From: Microbacterium sp. Se63.02b
GTDB lineage: Bacteria; Actinomycetota; Actinomycetes; Actinomycetales; Microbacteriaceae
DNA length: 64,000 bases
NCBI RefSeq assembly: GCF_014171575.1
Contig: NZ_CP050453.1
Location: forward strand, 186,001-250,000
Direction: 5' to 3'
Part shown: in pieces, positions 36,519 through 46,093 of the stretch
Numbering within the stretch: the stretch's first letter is position 1
Layout: the number at the start of each line of letters is the position of its first letter
The notes under the pieces: generated by a model
Seen by the model: only the letters and a program-made list of their open reading frames with translations
Told to the model about the DNA's origin: nothing
Database searches by the model: none
Translations under genes and position numbers: made by a program

Positions 36519-36542
36519 CCGCTTCCACCCGGCGGCCTGTGT

Positions 36543-36583
36543 CCGGGGCACGGTTCCTTGTGCTGAGTGCACCGTGTCCCGGG
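36543..36583. terminator. Long hairpin between convergent genes
   Basis: CCGGGGCACGGT pairs with ACCGTGTCCCGG, with one mismatch, across a 16-base loop that also contains GAGTGCACC. The wording resembles the GTGCACGG words of the 82-bp repeat. It follows the 2-hydroxyacid dehydrogenase gene and faces the 3' end of the SMP-30 gene, so it may stop transcription from both sides. Confidence 0.5.
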
Positions 36584-36654
36584 CAGAGGCCGTCGGGGCT
36601 CGTGGCGCGCCGGCTCAGGCATTCCTGCGAGATCAGGCAACATCGCTGCGAAAC

Positions 36655-36685
36655 GGCCTGTTCTGGCGCGATCGCCTGTTCCGGC
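36655..36685. repeat. Short direct repeat GCCTGTTCyGGC
   Basis: GCCTGTTCTGGC (36656-36667) and GCCTGTTCCGGC (36674-36685) are 18 bp apart. The preceding 50 bases contain further related AGGCA words (36617, 36635). The 200-bp spacer 36519-36717 holds no gene that I can see. Confidence 0.45.
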
Positions 36686-36717
36686 CGTGAGTCGTGCGGC
36701 GCGAAGACCCGGTAGCG

Positions 36718-37566
36718 TCAGCCGGCGAACGGGGTGACCGGGAGGCCGCGTGCTCCTGGCCGCACGGCGAACACCGATCCGGCCTCCGTGCCGTGGTCGG
36801 CGGGCAGACCCTGTGCCGAGGTGGTGATGTAGAGCGTGCCGAGGTCGTCGTCGCCGAACGTGCACGCCGACACCTGGGGTACCGGGAGCTCGATGGCCGC
36901 GATCTGCCGACCCGATGCGTCGTATCCGTGCACGGCGCCGCCACCCCACAGTGCGACCCAGACGCTGCCGTCGGCGGCGACGGTGAGGCCGTCCGGGAGT
37001 CCCTGCTCTTCCGGGATCACGGCGAACGACCGGCGGCCGCGGAGGTCGCCCTCCACGACGTCGAACACGTCGACGCGGTGGGTCATGGTGTCGACGTAAT
37101 AGGCGCGTCGGCCGTCGGGAGCGAAGCCGATCCCGTTCGACACGGTCGCCCGCGGCAGCACGGTCGAGACCTCCAGTTCGGGACCCATCCGCAGCACGCT
37201 CCCCGCATCCGGAGTCGCGTCGTAGGCCATCGATCCCGCGAGGAGGCGGCCGCGAGGGTCGCAGCATCCGTCGTTCATGCGCACCAGGGGGTCCTCGAAC
37301 AGCGTCGCGACGGCATGGGTCTCGCCGTCGACGTCGTCGGCCAGATACACGGTGCGCGCGCCGACAGCCACGAGGCCGCCGCCGGTGCGGGGCCGGGCGA
37401 AAGCCAGGTACTCGTCGTCGATGTGCTGCCTGGTCACGCCGTCGGGGCGCAGCGCGAGCAGGTCTCCGGCCTCGCCGTCGACCCAGCGGAGTCCACCCCA
37501 CCCCGGCCACCACACGGGTCCTTCGGCGTGATGCGCGACCGGACCGGTGACGTTGTCCGGCGTCAT
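36718..37566 (-). CDS. SMP-30/gluconolactonase/LRE family protein
   Basis: The product of 282 residues is a six-bladed propeller lactonase: AEGPVWWPGWGGLRWVD at the N-terminus (metal-binding Glu), RMNDGCCDPRGRLLAGSM (Asn and Asp ligands), VSNGIGFAPDGRRAYYVDT, and GLPDGLTVAADGSVWVALW (Asp ligand). The family hydrolyses sugar lactones to aldonic acids, which fits dehydrogenases in cluster B that would make lactones. The ATG at 37566 overlaps the stop of the upstream membrane protein gene (ATGA). Confidence 0.88.
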   Translation of the reverse strand: MTPDNVTGPVAHHAEGPVWWPGWGGLRWVDGEAGDLLALRPDGVTRQHIDDEYLAFARPRTGGGLVAVGARTVYLADDVDGETHAVATLFEDPLVRMNDGCCDPRGRLLAGSMAYDATPDAGSVLRMGPELEVSTVLPRATVSNGIGFAPDGRRAYYVDTMTHRVDVFDVVEGDLRGRRSFAVIPEEQGLPDGLTVAADGSVWVALWGGGAVHGYDASGRQIAAIELPVPQVSACTFGDDDLGTLYITTSAQGLPADHGTEAGSVFAVRPGARGLPVTPFAG

Positions 37567-38438
37567 GCTTCTTCGCGGGGCTGCATGCGCGGCGGTGCGG
37601 GGCGCAGCGGGTGGACGATCGGCATCGGCTCGGGCTCGGGGGCGGGAGCGGTCTCCGCGGCAGGAGCGGGCTCGGCGTCGGCTGCGGGAGTCGCGGTGCC
37701 CTGCGCCGGCAGCTCCCGCGCGACCTGCTTCTCGAGCACGGTGACGGCGGCATCGGAGAGCAGGATGAGCCCGTCGAGTTCTTCGCGCACCCTCTTGTAG
37801 GCGACGTTGCGCTCCGCCTGTGTCGCCGACTCGTCGACCGCGACCTTGAGCAGCTGCTGCGCCCGTTCGAGTCGTTTGCGCTCGGGGCCCGTGAAGGTCG
37901 AGTCGCGCAGGCGCCTGGCGTCCTTCTCCGCGATCTCGAACGCGACCGCGTAGTCGCCCACGGCCTGCAGGTACTCGGTGATCTGCTGCTCCGACACCTT
38001 CGCGTCCGCGGATGCCGGGCGCAGGGCGTCTGCGGTCTTCTTGGCGCGCAGGAACGCGGCGGTCAACGGCTGGCGTCCGTCGCTCATGGCGGGGAAGGCG
38101 ATCAGTTTCGCGACGTCGAGCTCGTAGTCGAGCCAGCGGGCGGTGATCTCGTCGTGCTCGGCGAAGAGTCGTGCGACGAGGTCGTTCGGGACGACGGATG
38201 CCGTGGTGTCGACGACCGAGGGGCCGCGCCGCTTGGACTGCTGGGTGAGTGCGCGCGCCTCGATCTCGGCGGTCTTCAGTTGCGCTTTCATGCGAAGGGT
38301 CTCCAGGCGGCGCTCGTGACGGCGCTTGGAACTGCGCTCCCATGCCTTCGCCGCACCGCCGGCCATCCCCATGACGGGGAAGATGAGCCACCAGTAGTTC
38401 TGCGCGAAGGTGCCGAGGCCCCGGATGAACTCGTCCAT
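37563..38438 (-). CDS. Membrane-anchored coiled-coil protein of unknown function
   Basis: The product of 291 residues has one membrane helix near residues 15-32 (WWLIFPVMGMAGGAAKAW), then a long Arg/Lys/Glu-rich helical region that probably forms a coiled coil (residues 35-70), a helical domain, and a Pro/Ala/Glu-rich low-complexity tail from about residue 245. I do not recognise the family beyond similar actinobacterial hypothetical proteins. Topology suggests a short outside N-terminus and a cytoplasmic body. Overlap with the SMP-30 gene suggests co-transcription, but no functional link is evident. Confidence 0.65.
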   Translation of the reverse strand: MDEFIRGLGTFAQNYWWLIFPVMGMAGGAAKAWERSSKRRHERRLETLRMKAQLKTAEIEARALTQQSKRRGPSVVDTTASVVPNDLVARLFAEHDEITARWLDYELDVAKLIAFPAMSDGRQPLTAAFLRAKKTADALRPASADAKVSEQQITEYLQAVGDYAVAFEIAEKDARRLRDSTFTGPERKRLERAQQLLKVAVDESATQAERNVAYKRVREELDGLILLSDAAVTVLEKQVARELPAQGTATPAADAEPAPAAETAPAPEPEPMPIVHPLRPAPPRMQPREEA

Positions 38439-38506
38439 GATGGGTTCAGCCTACTGCGCGGGCACCGCGCTCCCGAGGGGAGTCCAACCCTCCGTCGATC
38501 CCGCTC

Positions 38507-39745
38507 TCACCAGTCGTGGACGGTGCCGTCGAGGAGGCGGTTGTACGGGAGGTACGCCTGCTCGTACGGGTACTTCCCTGCCTCGTCGACGTCGAGCTCC
38601 ACTCCGAGACCGGGCCTGTCACCGGGGTGCAGGTAGCCGTCGGTCCAGGTGAACGACTGCTGGAAGACCTGGTCGGTGCGTGACCCGTGCTTCATGTACT
38701 CCTGGATGCCGAAGTTGTGGATCGACAGACCCAGGTGCATCGCGGCGGCCATGCCGACCGGGGAGATGTCGGTCGGCCCGTGCATGCCCGACTTGATCTG
38801 GTACAGCGCCGCGTAGTCGAGTGTCTTCTTCAACGCGCTGATGCCGCCCATGTGGGTGACGGCGCCGCGCACGTAGTCGATGAGCTGGTCGCGGATGATG
38901 TCCTTGAAGTCCCACACCGTGTTGAAGATCTCCCCGATGGCGAGCGGGGTGGTGGTGTGCTGGCGTACGAGCCGCAGGGCTTCCTGGTTCTCGGCCGGGG
39001 TGCAGTCCTCGAGCCAGAACAGGTCGTACGGCTCGAGGTCCTTGCCCAGCCGCGCGGCCTGGATCGGCGTCATCCGGTGGTGGCCGTCGTGCAGGAGCGG
39101 GATGTCGGGGCCGAACTCGTTGCGCACCGCCTCGAACACCCCGGGCAGGTGCGTGAGATAGGCACGGGTGTCCCAATCCTCTTCGACCGGCTTCGCGCCG
39201 CGGCGGGCGGGTTCGTGGTCGTAGCGCACGTTCGCGTCGCCGACATCCGCGCCCTGGGCGGCGATGCCGTAGATGGCCTTGAGCGTCGGCACACCGGTCT
39301 GCACCCGGATCGCCTTGTACCCCTGTTCCTGGTGCGCGCGGATCGAGTCGAACAGCTCGGGCAGCTCCTTGCCCGAGGCGTGCCCGTAGGCCATCAGTCC
39401 GTTCCGGCTCGCGCCGCCGAGCAGCTGGTACACCGGCATCCCCGCGACCTTGCCCTTGATGTCCCACAGCGCCATGTCGACCGCGGCGATCGCCGCCATC
39501 GTCACGGGCCCGCGACGCCAGTACGCGCCGCGATACAGGAACTGCCACGTGTCCTCGATGCGGGACTCGTCGGCGCCGATCAGCAGCGGCACCACGTGCT
39601 CCGTCAGATACGCCACCACGGCGAGCTCACGTCCGTTGAGAGTGGCATCACCCAACCCCGTCACGCCGTCGGCGGTCGTGATCTTCAGGGTGACGAAGTT
39701 CCGGTCGGGGCTGGTGACGATCACCTCGGCCTTGTCGATGGTCAT
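38507..39745 (-). CDS. manD: D-mannonate dehydratase family protein (ManD, enolase superfamily)
   Basis: The product of 412 residues is an enolase-superfamily acid-sugar dehydratase of the ManD/RspA group: [22 protein letters not shown] at the start, [22 protein letters not shown] (metal Asp), [14 protein letters not shown] (Glu), GEIFNT (Glu) and [12 protein letters not shown]. ManD converts D-mannonate to 2-keto-3-deoxygluconate; the group also contains low-activity gluconate dehydratases. A UxuB-like oxidoreductase in the same cluster supports a mannonate route. The ATG at 39745 has a GCAGGAGG site and overlaps the stop of the NagA-like gene. Confidence 0.85.
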   Translation of the reverse strand: MTIDKAEVIVTSPDRNFVTLKITTADGVTGLGDATLNGRELAVVAYLTEHVVPLLIGADESRIEDTWQFLYRGAYWRRGPVTMAAIAAVDMALWDIKGKVAGMPVYQLLGGASRNGLMAYGHASGKELPELFDSIRAHQEQGYKAIRVQTGVPTLKAIYGIAAQGADVGDANVRYDHEPARRGAKPVEEDWDTRAYLTHLPGVFEAVRNEFGPDIPLLHDGHHRMTPIQAARLGKDLEPYDLFWLEDCTPAENQEALRLVRQHTTTPLAIGEIFNTVWDFKDIIRDQLIDYVRGAVTHMGGISALKKTLDYAALYQIKSGMHGPTDISPVGMAAAMHLGLSIHNFGIQEYMKHGSRTDQVFQQSFTWTDGYLHPGDRPGLGVELDVDEAGKYPYEQAYLPYNRLLDGTVHDW

Positions 39746-40928
39746 CGGCGGCCTCCTGCGGCGGCGGTCGTGTCGGCGGCGGTCAGGTCGGTCGCGGTGT
39801 CTCCGGCGATGAGGACCTCGCGCGGAGTGATCGCGGGGTCGCCGGGGGCCCAGTCGAACACCAGCACGTCGGCGCGCGCTCCCGGGGTCCAGTGCGGGCC
39901 GTCGTCGAGGACGGCGGCGGGGGGCCGTGCTCGCGAGCCGCACCGCGGTCGCGAGAGATCCGGTGAGACGCGCGACGGTGGCGACACCGACATCGAGCGT
40001 CTGGACGGAGCCGGCGAGGAATCCGGTGGACACGTGACGCAGTGCGCCGTCGTCGGCGAGGTGCACGCCTCCGCCGACCGTCGACAGCCCGCCCTCGGTC
40101 AGGGCCGCAGGAGTGGCGACGGCGTCGCTGACGAGGAAGATGCCGTGGTCGCGCTTCGCGGCGATCATGGTCGCGAGCGTGCTGTCGGGCAGATGATGGC
40201 CGTCGGCGATGACCCCGGCCGCGAGCCGGGGCTCCGCGAGCTGCGCCCAGAGATAGTTCGGGTGCCGGGGAGCACGGCGTGCGCGCCGTTGCCGAGGTGC
40301 GTGGAGAGCGTGGCGCCGGCGTCGACCACCGCGGCGATCTCGGCATCCGTCGCGTGCGTGTCCGACCGCGACCCGTACGCCGTGCGCGACGAGGAAGCGT
40401 GTGGCCTCGGCGGAGCCGGGGTGGTGGGGAGAGGGTCACCACGCGCAGGAGCCCCGGTGCGGCGTCGAGCCAGGACTGCAGCTCGGCGATCTCCGGTGGG
40501 CGGATGTGCGCGAGCGGGTGCACGCCGCGAGGCCCGTCCTGGTCCGACAGGCTCGGCCCTTCGACGTGGATGCCGGCGACGGCTCGTGAGGTCGCGGTCG
40601 ACGCCCGCACGGCCTCGTCGATCGCCCGGATTCGCGCGATCATGTCGGCGGGAGATGCGGTGATCACGGTCGGGAGGAACCGGGTGACGCCGTGCTCTGC
40701 GAGCGAGCGCGCCATCGCGGCGACGTGCTCGGGCGAAGGATCCGCGGCGTTGGCGTCGCCGTCGAGGTGTCCGTTGACCTGCAGATCCACGAGTCCAGGG
40801 CCGATCCACGGCGACCCGTCACCGGGATCGGGGATCGCCGTGAGCGCGCTGATCCGGCCGTGCTCGACGACGACCTCCAGCCCTCCGGCGCCGAGCGCGT
40901 TCCGCCCCTGCAGCGTCTGGGCCGTCAT
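39742..40928 (-). CDS. N-acetylglucosamine-6-phosphate deacetylase-like amidohydrolase (about five indels)
   Basis: NagA features recur across frames: [34 protein letters not shown] (metal Glu), [40 protein letters not shown] and [11 protein letters not shown] (catalytic Asp). The parts join if bases are restored at GGGG 40426-40429, GGGG 40418-40421, the GT repeat near 40357-40361 and GGGG 40267-40270, and one removed (or two added) at G6 39919-39924. That gives about 395 residues. It would deacetylate an N-acetyl sugar phosphate before the NagB-like step. ATGA overlaps occur on both sides. Confidence 0.75.
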
Positions 40929-41705
40929 CGCGCCGCCTGCGCGGTCGCGCGGGAGCGGATGCAGCAGCGATGCCGCGTCGCGGTCGACGTGCACCTCGCA
41001 ACGCGGGTGACGCCGCAGCACGGTGCACGGCCAGTGCGAACTGATCGGCTCTTCGACCAGCGCCCGTACCGCCTCGGCCTTTCGGGCATCCGGAACGGCG
41101 CACACGAGGTGGGCTCCGCTCATGAGTGCCGGGATCGTCAGCGTCAGCGCGTGGGTGGGCACGGCGTCGAGCGTATCGAAGCACTCGTCGTCGACCTGCT
41201 GCACACGGCTGGCGAGGTCGAGCTGCACCGTGCGCACCGGGCACGGGTCGCTCAGGTCGGCATCGGGCGGGTCGTTGAATGCGATGTGGCCGTTGACGCC
41301 GATACCGAGGCTCACGAGGTCGATGGGTCCTTCTTCGAGCAGGGCGGTGTACTCGTCGGTCGCGGCCCGCGTGCCGAGCTCGGTGCGGATGGGGTGGAAG
41401 GCGGCGGGGTGCACGATGTCGACCAGGTGCGTGCGGAGCCAGGTGCCGAAGCGCTGCGGCGCCGCGGGGTCCAGATCGAGGTACTCGTCCATGTGCAGGA
41501 TCGTGACGCGGTCCCAGGGCACATCCGGTTCCGCGGCGAGGGCGCGGTACACGTCGAGCTGGCTCGGGGCGGCTGCCGCGATCATCCGTGCGGAGCCGCG
41601 GGCGGCCACGGCTTCGCGCAGCGTTCGCGCCGCCGATCGCGCGGCGGCGGCGCCCATCGCGGTGCGGTCGGGATGGGCGTGCAGGGCGAACGTCGTCGTG
41701 CTCAT
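40925..41705 (-). CDS. Glucosamine-6-phosphate deaminase/isomerase-like protein (NagB family)
   Basis: A NagB/gluconolactonase-fold protein of about 260 residues: ILHMDEYLDLD near residue 75, LGIGVNGHIAFNDPP with the catalytic Asp/His pair near 140, and HALTLTIPALM. The family converts glucosamine-6-phosphate to fructose-6-phosphate and ammonia. As written the frame runs into the NagA-like protein with no stop; restoring one CG unit in the repeat at 40946-40951 gives a TGA at 40925-40927 that overlaps the next ATG, the pattern used all through this genome. A LacI-type operator lies 15 bp upstream of the ATG. Confidence 0.78.
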
Positions 41706-41720
41706 GATTCGCAAGAGTAA

Positions 41721-41734
41721 TGCAACCGCTTGCA
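41721..41734. promoter_or_regulatory. LacI-type operator candidate (site 1)
   Basis: TGCAACCGCTTGCA, an almost perfect CG-centred palindrome, lies 15 bp upstream of the NagB-like gene and downstream of a minus-strand TTGACT (41736-41741). It is typical of LacI-family operators. Related sites are at 42878, 45999 and 50794. Confidence 0.75.
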
Positions 41735-41843
41735 AAGTCAAGCCTCCGATCCGGATTCACCCGCCGGGTGCCGGCGGGGCGTCGGGTGTGCGCACGCGCC
41801 CCGGTCGCGCGCAGCCACGGTGCGCGGGCTTAGTGTGTGTGAC

Positions 41844-42863
41844 GTGACAGGCAACAACAGGAAGACGACGTCGACGTCGGTGACGATCGGCGACATCGCG
41901 CGCGTGGCCGGGGTCTCGCGATCGACGGTGTCTCGCGCGTTCAGCCGACCGGAACTGCTCAATCCCGAGACCGTGCGACGGGTCAAGGTCGCAGCCGACG
42001 AACTCGGGTATGTCGTGAACCATGCGGCCAGGGCGCTGTCGACCGGGCGCTTCGGCAACGTCGCCGTCGTCGTGCCCGACATCGCCAACCCGTTCTTCCC
42101 TCCGCTCGTGCGACGGGTGCAGACGCTGGCGGACGCGGCGGGGTACGCCGTGTTCCTCGGCGACTCCGACGAGATCGCCGACCGCGAGGCCAACCTCACC
42201 TCGCGCCTCAGCGCTCAGGTCGAGGGCTTCGTGCTGGCCTCTCCTCGACTCGACGAGGAGCGCATCCGCGAGCTCGATGCGGCTCGGCCGGTCGTGCTCG
42301 TGAACCGCGACATCGACGGCCTCGCCCGGGTGCTGATAGATCCGAGCGGCGGGCTCGACGAGGCGGTCGCGCATCTGCACCGCCTCGGCCACACGCGCGT
42401 GGTGTACCTCTCGGGACCGCGGGAGTCGTGGTCGGATCAGCAGCGCAGGGCGGCGCTGGCCAGGGCTGCCGAGCGGGCGGGGCTCGACGTCATCGTGCAG
42501 GAGCTCGGCCGCCCCAGCTCGGCCGGCGGGCGCGACGCCGTCGGTGGCATCCTCGCCTCAGGGGCCACCGCCGTGATCGCCTTCGACGACGTGGTCGCCC
42601 AGGGCGTGATGGCAGGGCTGGCGCTGCGGGGGATCGACGTCCCGCACGACATCAGCGTGATCGGATGCGACGACACGCTCGCCTCCGGCACGCATCCGGC
42701 GCTCACGACGATCTCCGCGGCATCCGCGGCGGCGGGCGATGCGGCGGCGGAACTCCTGCTCGGCATCCTCTCCAGCGGCGAGCGCTCAGACGCCCGTGTG
42801 ACGATCGCCACGCACCTGGTGATCCGGGCCACGACAGAGGCCGCCCGCACGTCGGGAGCCTGA
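41844..42863 (+). CDS. LacI-family transcriptional regulator
   Basis: The product of 339 residues has the LacI helix-turn-helix TIGDIARVAGVSRSTVSRAF near residue 13 and hinge helix AARALSTGR, then a periplasmic-binding-protein-like ligand domain (VAVVVPDIANPFFPPLVR; AVIAFDDVVAQGVMAGL; ISVIGCDD). I chose GTG 41844 because it gives the normal short N-terminus. It is divergent from the nagB-nagA-manD run, and TGCAAnCGnTTGCA sites flank it and recur before other cluster C genes, so it is the likely regulator of cluster C. Confidence 0.9.
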   Translation: MTGNNRKTTSTSVTIGDIARVAGVSRSTVSRAFSRPELLNPETVRRVKVAADELGYVVNHAARALSTGRFGNVAVVVPDIANPFFPPLVRRVQTLADAAGYAVFLGDSDEIADREANLTSRLSAQVEGFVLASPRLDEERIRELDAARPVVLVNRDIDGLARVLIDPSGGLDEAVAHLHRLGHTRVVYLSGPRESWSDQQRRAALARAAERAGLDVIVQELGRPSSAGGRDAVGGILASGATAVIAFDDVVAQGVMAGLALRGIDVPHDISVIGCDDTLASGTHPALTTISAASAAAGDAAAELLLGILSSGERSDARVTIATHLVIRATTEAARTSGA

Positions 42864-42877
42864 CCGGCGGTTGACAG

Positions 42878-42891
42878 TGCAACCGGTCGCA
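42878..42891. promoter_or_regulatory. LacI-type operator candidate (site 2) with TTGACA promoter
   Basis: TGCAACCGGTCGCA starts two bases after a consensus -35 TTGACA (42871-42876), so a bound repressor would block the promoter of the oxidoreductase gene at 42908. The right half departs from the consensus at one position. Confidence 0.7.
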
Positions 42892-42907
42892 TGATTCACT
42901 GTCGCCC

Positions 42908-43907
42908 ATGCTTCGGATCGCGATCATCGGCGCCGCCCATCCGCACGTGGACTATGTGCCAGACGAGCTGACGCGCTCCGACCGCGACGGGTTCGTGCTC
43001 GTCGGGGTGCACGACCCCGACCCTGCGGTCGCCGAGCAACACGCCGCGCGCTTCGGTGTGCCGGCGTTCGGCCGCGCCGACGACCTCCTGGCCGAGGACA
43101 TCGACATCGCGGTGATCGCCGGGGTCTACGGAGCGCGAGGCTCCGACGTCGTCGCCGCGCTGCATGCGGGAGCCCACGTGCTCGCCGACAAGCCGCTGTG
43201 CACCTCCCAGGCCGAGCTCGACGAGATCGAGGCCGCCGCGGCGGAGGCCGACCGCACGGTGAGCCTGCTGCTCGAGAAGCGCGGCTACCCCGAGACCCTC
43301 GCCGCGCTCGCCGTGGTCGAGGCGGGGGAGCTCGGCGACATCGTCGGCATCACCTCGTCAGGGCCGCACAAGCTCAACCGCGCTCAGCGCCCCGCATGGT
43401 TCTTCGACCCCGCGCAGTACGGCGGCATCCTGACAGACTTGGCGGTGCATGACCTCGATGCCGCGCTGCTGTTCGCGCCGGCCGACGAGGGGTCATCCGC
43501 GGCGCCGTGTCCGCACCGCTCGATGCGACGCCGGGGTTCGCGCGCTACGGCGTCGCCACGCTCACCACGCCGACCGCGGTGGTCTCGAGCGAGGTGAGCT
43601 GGCTCACCCCCAGGCATCCGATGTGCACGGCGACTACCGTCTGCGCCTGGTCGGCACGTGCGGTACCGCCGAGATCTTCTGGGCGCGCGGACGCGTCGAG
43701 GTGACGACAAGCGACCGGCCGATGCGTGTCCTCGATCTGCCGGAAGGCCGGCGCCCTGCCGAAGAAGCGCTCGACGCCTTCGCCGCCGGACGCACTCCCG
43801 AGGTCGGCACCCGCGAGTCGGTCGCGGTGACCAGGCTGGCCCTGCTCGCCCAGGCATCGGCCGACCGTGGCGGCGAGGCCCTCGCCTGGTCGCGCGACGC
43901 CGACTAG
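42908..43907 (+). CDS. Gfo/Idh/MocA-family oxidoreductase (two frameshifts)
   Basis: N-terminal MLRIAIIGAAHPHVDYVPDE, the subgroup with GAAHPHV in place of the common GxGxxG, then LADKPLCTSQAELDEI near residue 100 (Lys of the DKP motif). The middle (IRGAVSAPLDATPGFARYG) and end (SDVHGDYRLRLVGTCGTAEIF) are in other frames and join by adding one base each at GGGG 43489-43492 and C5 43607-43611, giving about 333 residues. The substrate is probably a sugar or sugar acid. A LacI-type operator lies just upstream and two further family members follow. Confidence 0.82.
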
Positions 43908-43947
43908 CCGACACTTCCGGCACTCACCCCCCACGACAGGAGACACC

Positions 43948-44981
43948 ATGACCGAACCGCTGCGCATCGCGATCGTCGGAGCGGGTGTGATCGGCGCTGT
44001 GCATGCACGACTGGTCGCGACCCTCGGCGAAGACGGCGTGCTCGCCGCGGTCGTCGACGTGGAGGAGTCCCGCGGTCGTGCGCTCGCCGAACAGTACGGC
44101 GTGCCGTTCCATGTCTCCGCGGCGGAGGCGTACCGCACCGAGAAGATCGACATCGCGGCGATCTGCCTTCCCAGTGCGTTCCACGCGGCGGCGGTGATCG
44201 AGGCCCTCGAAGCGGGCGTGCACGTGATCGTCGAGAAGCCGATCGACGTGACGCTCGATGCCGCCGACCGTGTGCAGGCCGCCGAGCGGGCCACCGGCCG
44301 TACGGTGTCGGTCATCAGCCAGCGCCGCTTCCAGCCCGTGGCCTCGTTCATCCGTCGCTCGATCGACGAGGGTGCGCTCGGGCGTGTGACGTCCGGCGTC
44401 GTCGAGTCCGCGTTCTTCCGCGCTCAGGAGTACTACGAGTCGGGCGACTGGCGCGGGACGGCTGCCATCGACGGCGGCGGCGCCCTCATGAATCAGGGCA
44501 TCCACGCCCTGGATCTGCTGCTGTGGATGCTCGGCAGGCCGGTGTCGGTCAGCGCCAAGACGGGTCGTCTCGCCCACGAGGGCATCGAGGTGGAAGACGT
44601 CGCCGGGGCCACGATCGAGTTCGAGAGCGGCGCGATCGGCCTGCTGCTCGCGAGCACCGCCGCATACCCCGGGCTCCCGGTGCGCCTGGCGGTGCACGGC
44701 TCGCACGGGACGGCCGTCATGGAGAACGAGGGGGGCTGGCCTTCTTCGCCTCGGCCTCCGCGCCGCAGCCCGAGCCCGATTCGCTGCTCGAGCGCGATGT
44801 GCCGGAAGGCTGGCTCGACGTCGACGTGGCGCATCGTCGGCAGTACGTCGACGTGGTGGGGGCGATCCGCTCGGGCGGCCGGCCCGCGATCACCACCGAC
44901 GACGGACGCCGGGCACTGCAGGTCGTGCTCGCCGTGTACGAGTCGGCCCGCATCGGTCGTCCGGTCGACCTCCACGAGTGA
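43948..44981 (+). CDS. Gfo/Idh/MocA-family oxidoreductase (frameshifted)
   Basis: A canonical member: LRIAIVGAGVIGAVHARLV at residues 5-23 and VIVEKPIDVTLDAAD near residue 95 (catalytic Lys), with GIHALDLLLWML supplying the His/Asp region. The last third (GLAFFASASAPQPEPDSLLE onward) joins by adding one base to the G6 run at 44730-44735. That gives about 345 residues, probably a myo-inositol or sugar dehydrogenase. The ATG has an ACAGGAGAC site. The next gene starts 15 bp after its stop, forming one operon. Confidence 0.85.
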
Positions 44982-44996
44982 AAGAGGATGAGAGAC

Positions 44997-45860
44997 ATGG
45001 AAACGAAGAACGTCGCGATCGTCGGCATCGAGAACAGCCACGCCGAGGAGATCATCCGCTACCTCAATGTCGAGCGTCCGGCCGGGGTGCCGGTGCGTGT
45101 CGTGGCGCTCGTCGCCGGAGAACCGGACCGCACGCGTGAGCTCGCGGAGCTCGGCGGCATCGAGCGGATCGTCGCGGAGTCGAGTGACCTGCTCGGCAGC
45201 GTCGACGCGCTGATCGTCACCTCGCGCGACGGCGCCCTCCACCGCGCGCACGCCGTGCCGTTCCTCGAGGCGGGTACGCCCGTCTGGGTCGACAAGCCGC
45301 TCGCCGCGAGTGTCGCGGATGCGCAGGCGATCGTCGCCGCGGCCGAGCGGGGCGGCACGGTGCTCACCTCGTCGTCGGCTCTGCGCTGGGTGGCCGACAC
45401 CGACGCGATCGCCGAGGGGCTGACGTCGATCGGCGAGCTGCAGGCCGTCACCGTGACAGGTCCGGCGGATGCGGCGAGTCCGTACAGCGGCATCTTCTTC
45501 TACGGCATCCACGTCGCCGACGTCGCGCAGCGGCTGGTGCCCGGCGACCCCGAAGCCATCGACCTGCAGCGTCTCCCCAGCGGAGTCGTGGCCCGCTACC
45601 GGGTGGGCGGCGTGCTCGTGACGCTCGAGTTCATCCGCCCGGACGGCGACGGCCAGGTTCCCTTCCGTGCGACCGCGGTCGGCGGTCACGGGGTCGTCAG
45701 CCGTGACATCGTGCTCGGCGCCGACTACGTGCAACCCGGGGTCGATGCGTTCGCGCGGATGCTCGCGACCGGCGCCGCACCGATCCCGACCGCCCAGCTG
45801 CTCGCTCCGATCGCGGTCCTCGAGACGGTGGCGCGCGAGGGCGCAGCAGTCGCCGTCTGA
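44997..45860 (+). CDS. Gfo/Idh/MocA-like oxidoreductase, short form
   Basis: The product of 287 residues is an intact, short member: KNVAIVGIENSHAEEIIRYL with ENSH at the nucleotide loop (again the atypical GxxxxH subgroup), VWVDKPLAASVADAQ near residue 95, and FYGIHVADVAQRL. The C-terminal sheet is shorter than in full-length members. The ATG at 44997 has a GAGAG site; an ATG three codons earlier sits too close to AAAGAGG. It ends the three-oxidoreductase operon and is followed by a 233-bp regulatory spacer before the sugar transporter. Confidence 0.78.
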   Translation: METKNVAIVGIENSHAEEIIRYLNVERPAGVPVRVVALVAGEPDRTRELAELGGIERIVAESSDLLGSVDALIVTSRDGALHRAHAVPFLEAGTPVWVDKPLAASVADAQAIVAAAERGGTVLTSSSALRWVADTDAIAEGLTSIGELQAVTVTGPADAASPYSGIFFYGIHVADVAQRLVPGDPEAIDLQRLPSGVVARYRVGGVLVTLEFIRPDGDGQVPFRATAVGGHGVVSRDIVLGADYVQPGVDAFARMLATGAAPIPTAQLLAPIAVLETVAREGAAVAV

Positions 45861-45998
45861 GCCGTGCAACGCGGTGCAGCGAACGCGCTCTTGTGGCAGC
45901 GGATCCCGGCACCAGGCGTCTCACACTCCCCGATTTAGCCCTGGTAATCAAACAGAAACACAACCGTTACACCCTCTTCAATGAAGAAGCTATTGTAA

Positions 45999-46012
45999 TG
46001 CAACCGTTTGCA
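45999..46012. promoter_or_regulatory. LacI-type operator candidate (site 3)
   Basis: TGCAACCGTTTGCA lies 82 bp upstream of the sugar-binding protein start and directly after TATTGTAAT (45991-45999), a plausible -10 region. It matches the consensus in every conserved position. Confidence 0.75.
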
Positions 46013-46093
46013 CGTTAGCGTGAGAATCGGTTGAAACACCCGTTCATCGGGCGCCTTTCGGGGCCCGTCGAGGAAGACCATGGAGGAACGAGA

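Noticed and set aside
40925..41705. Bifunctional NagB-NagA protein as a new enzyme
   Set aside because: An indel in a CG repeat explains the missing stop, and the same kind of error is seen in the MMPL and purL genes.
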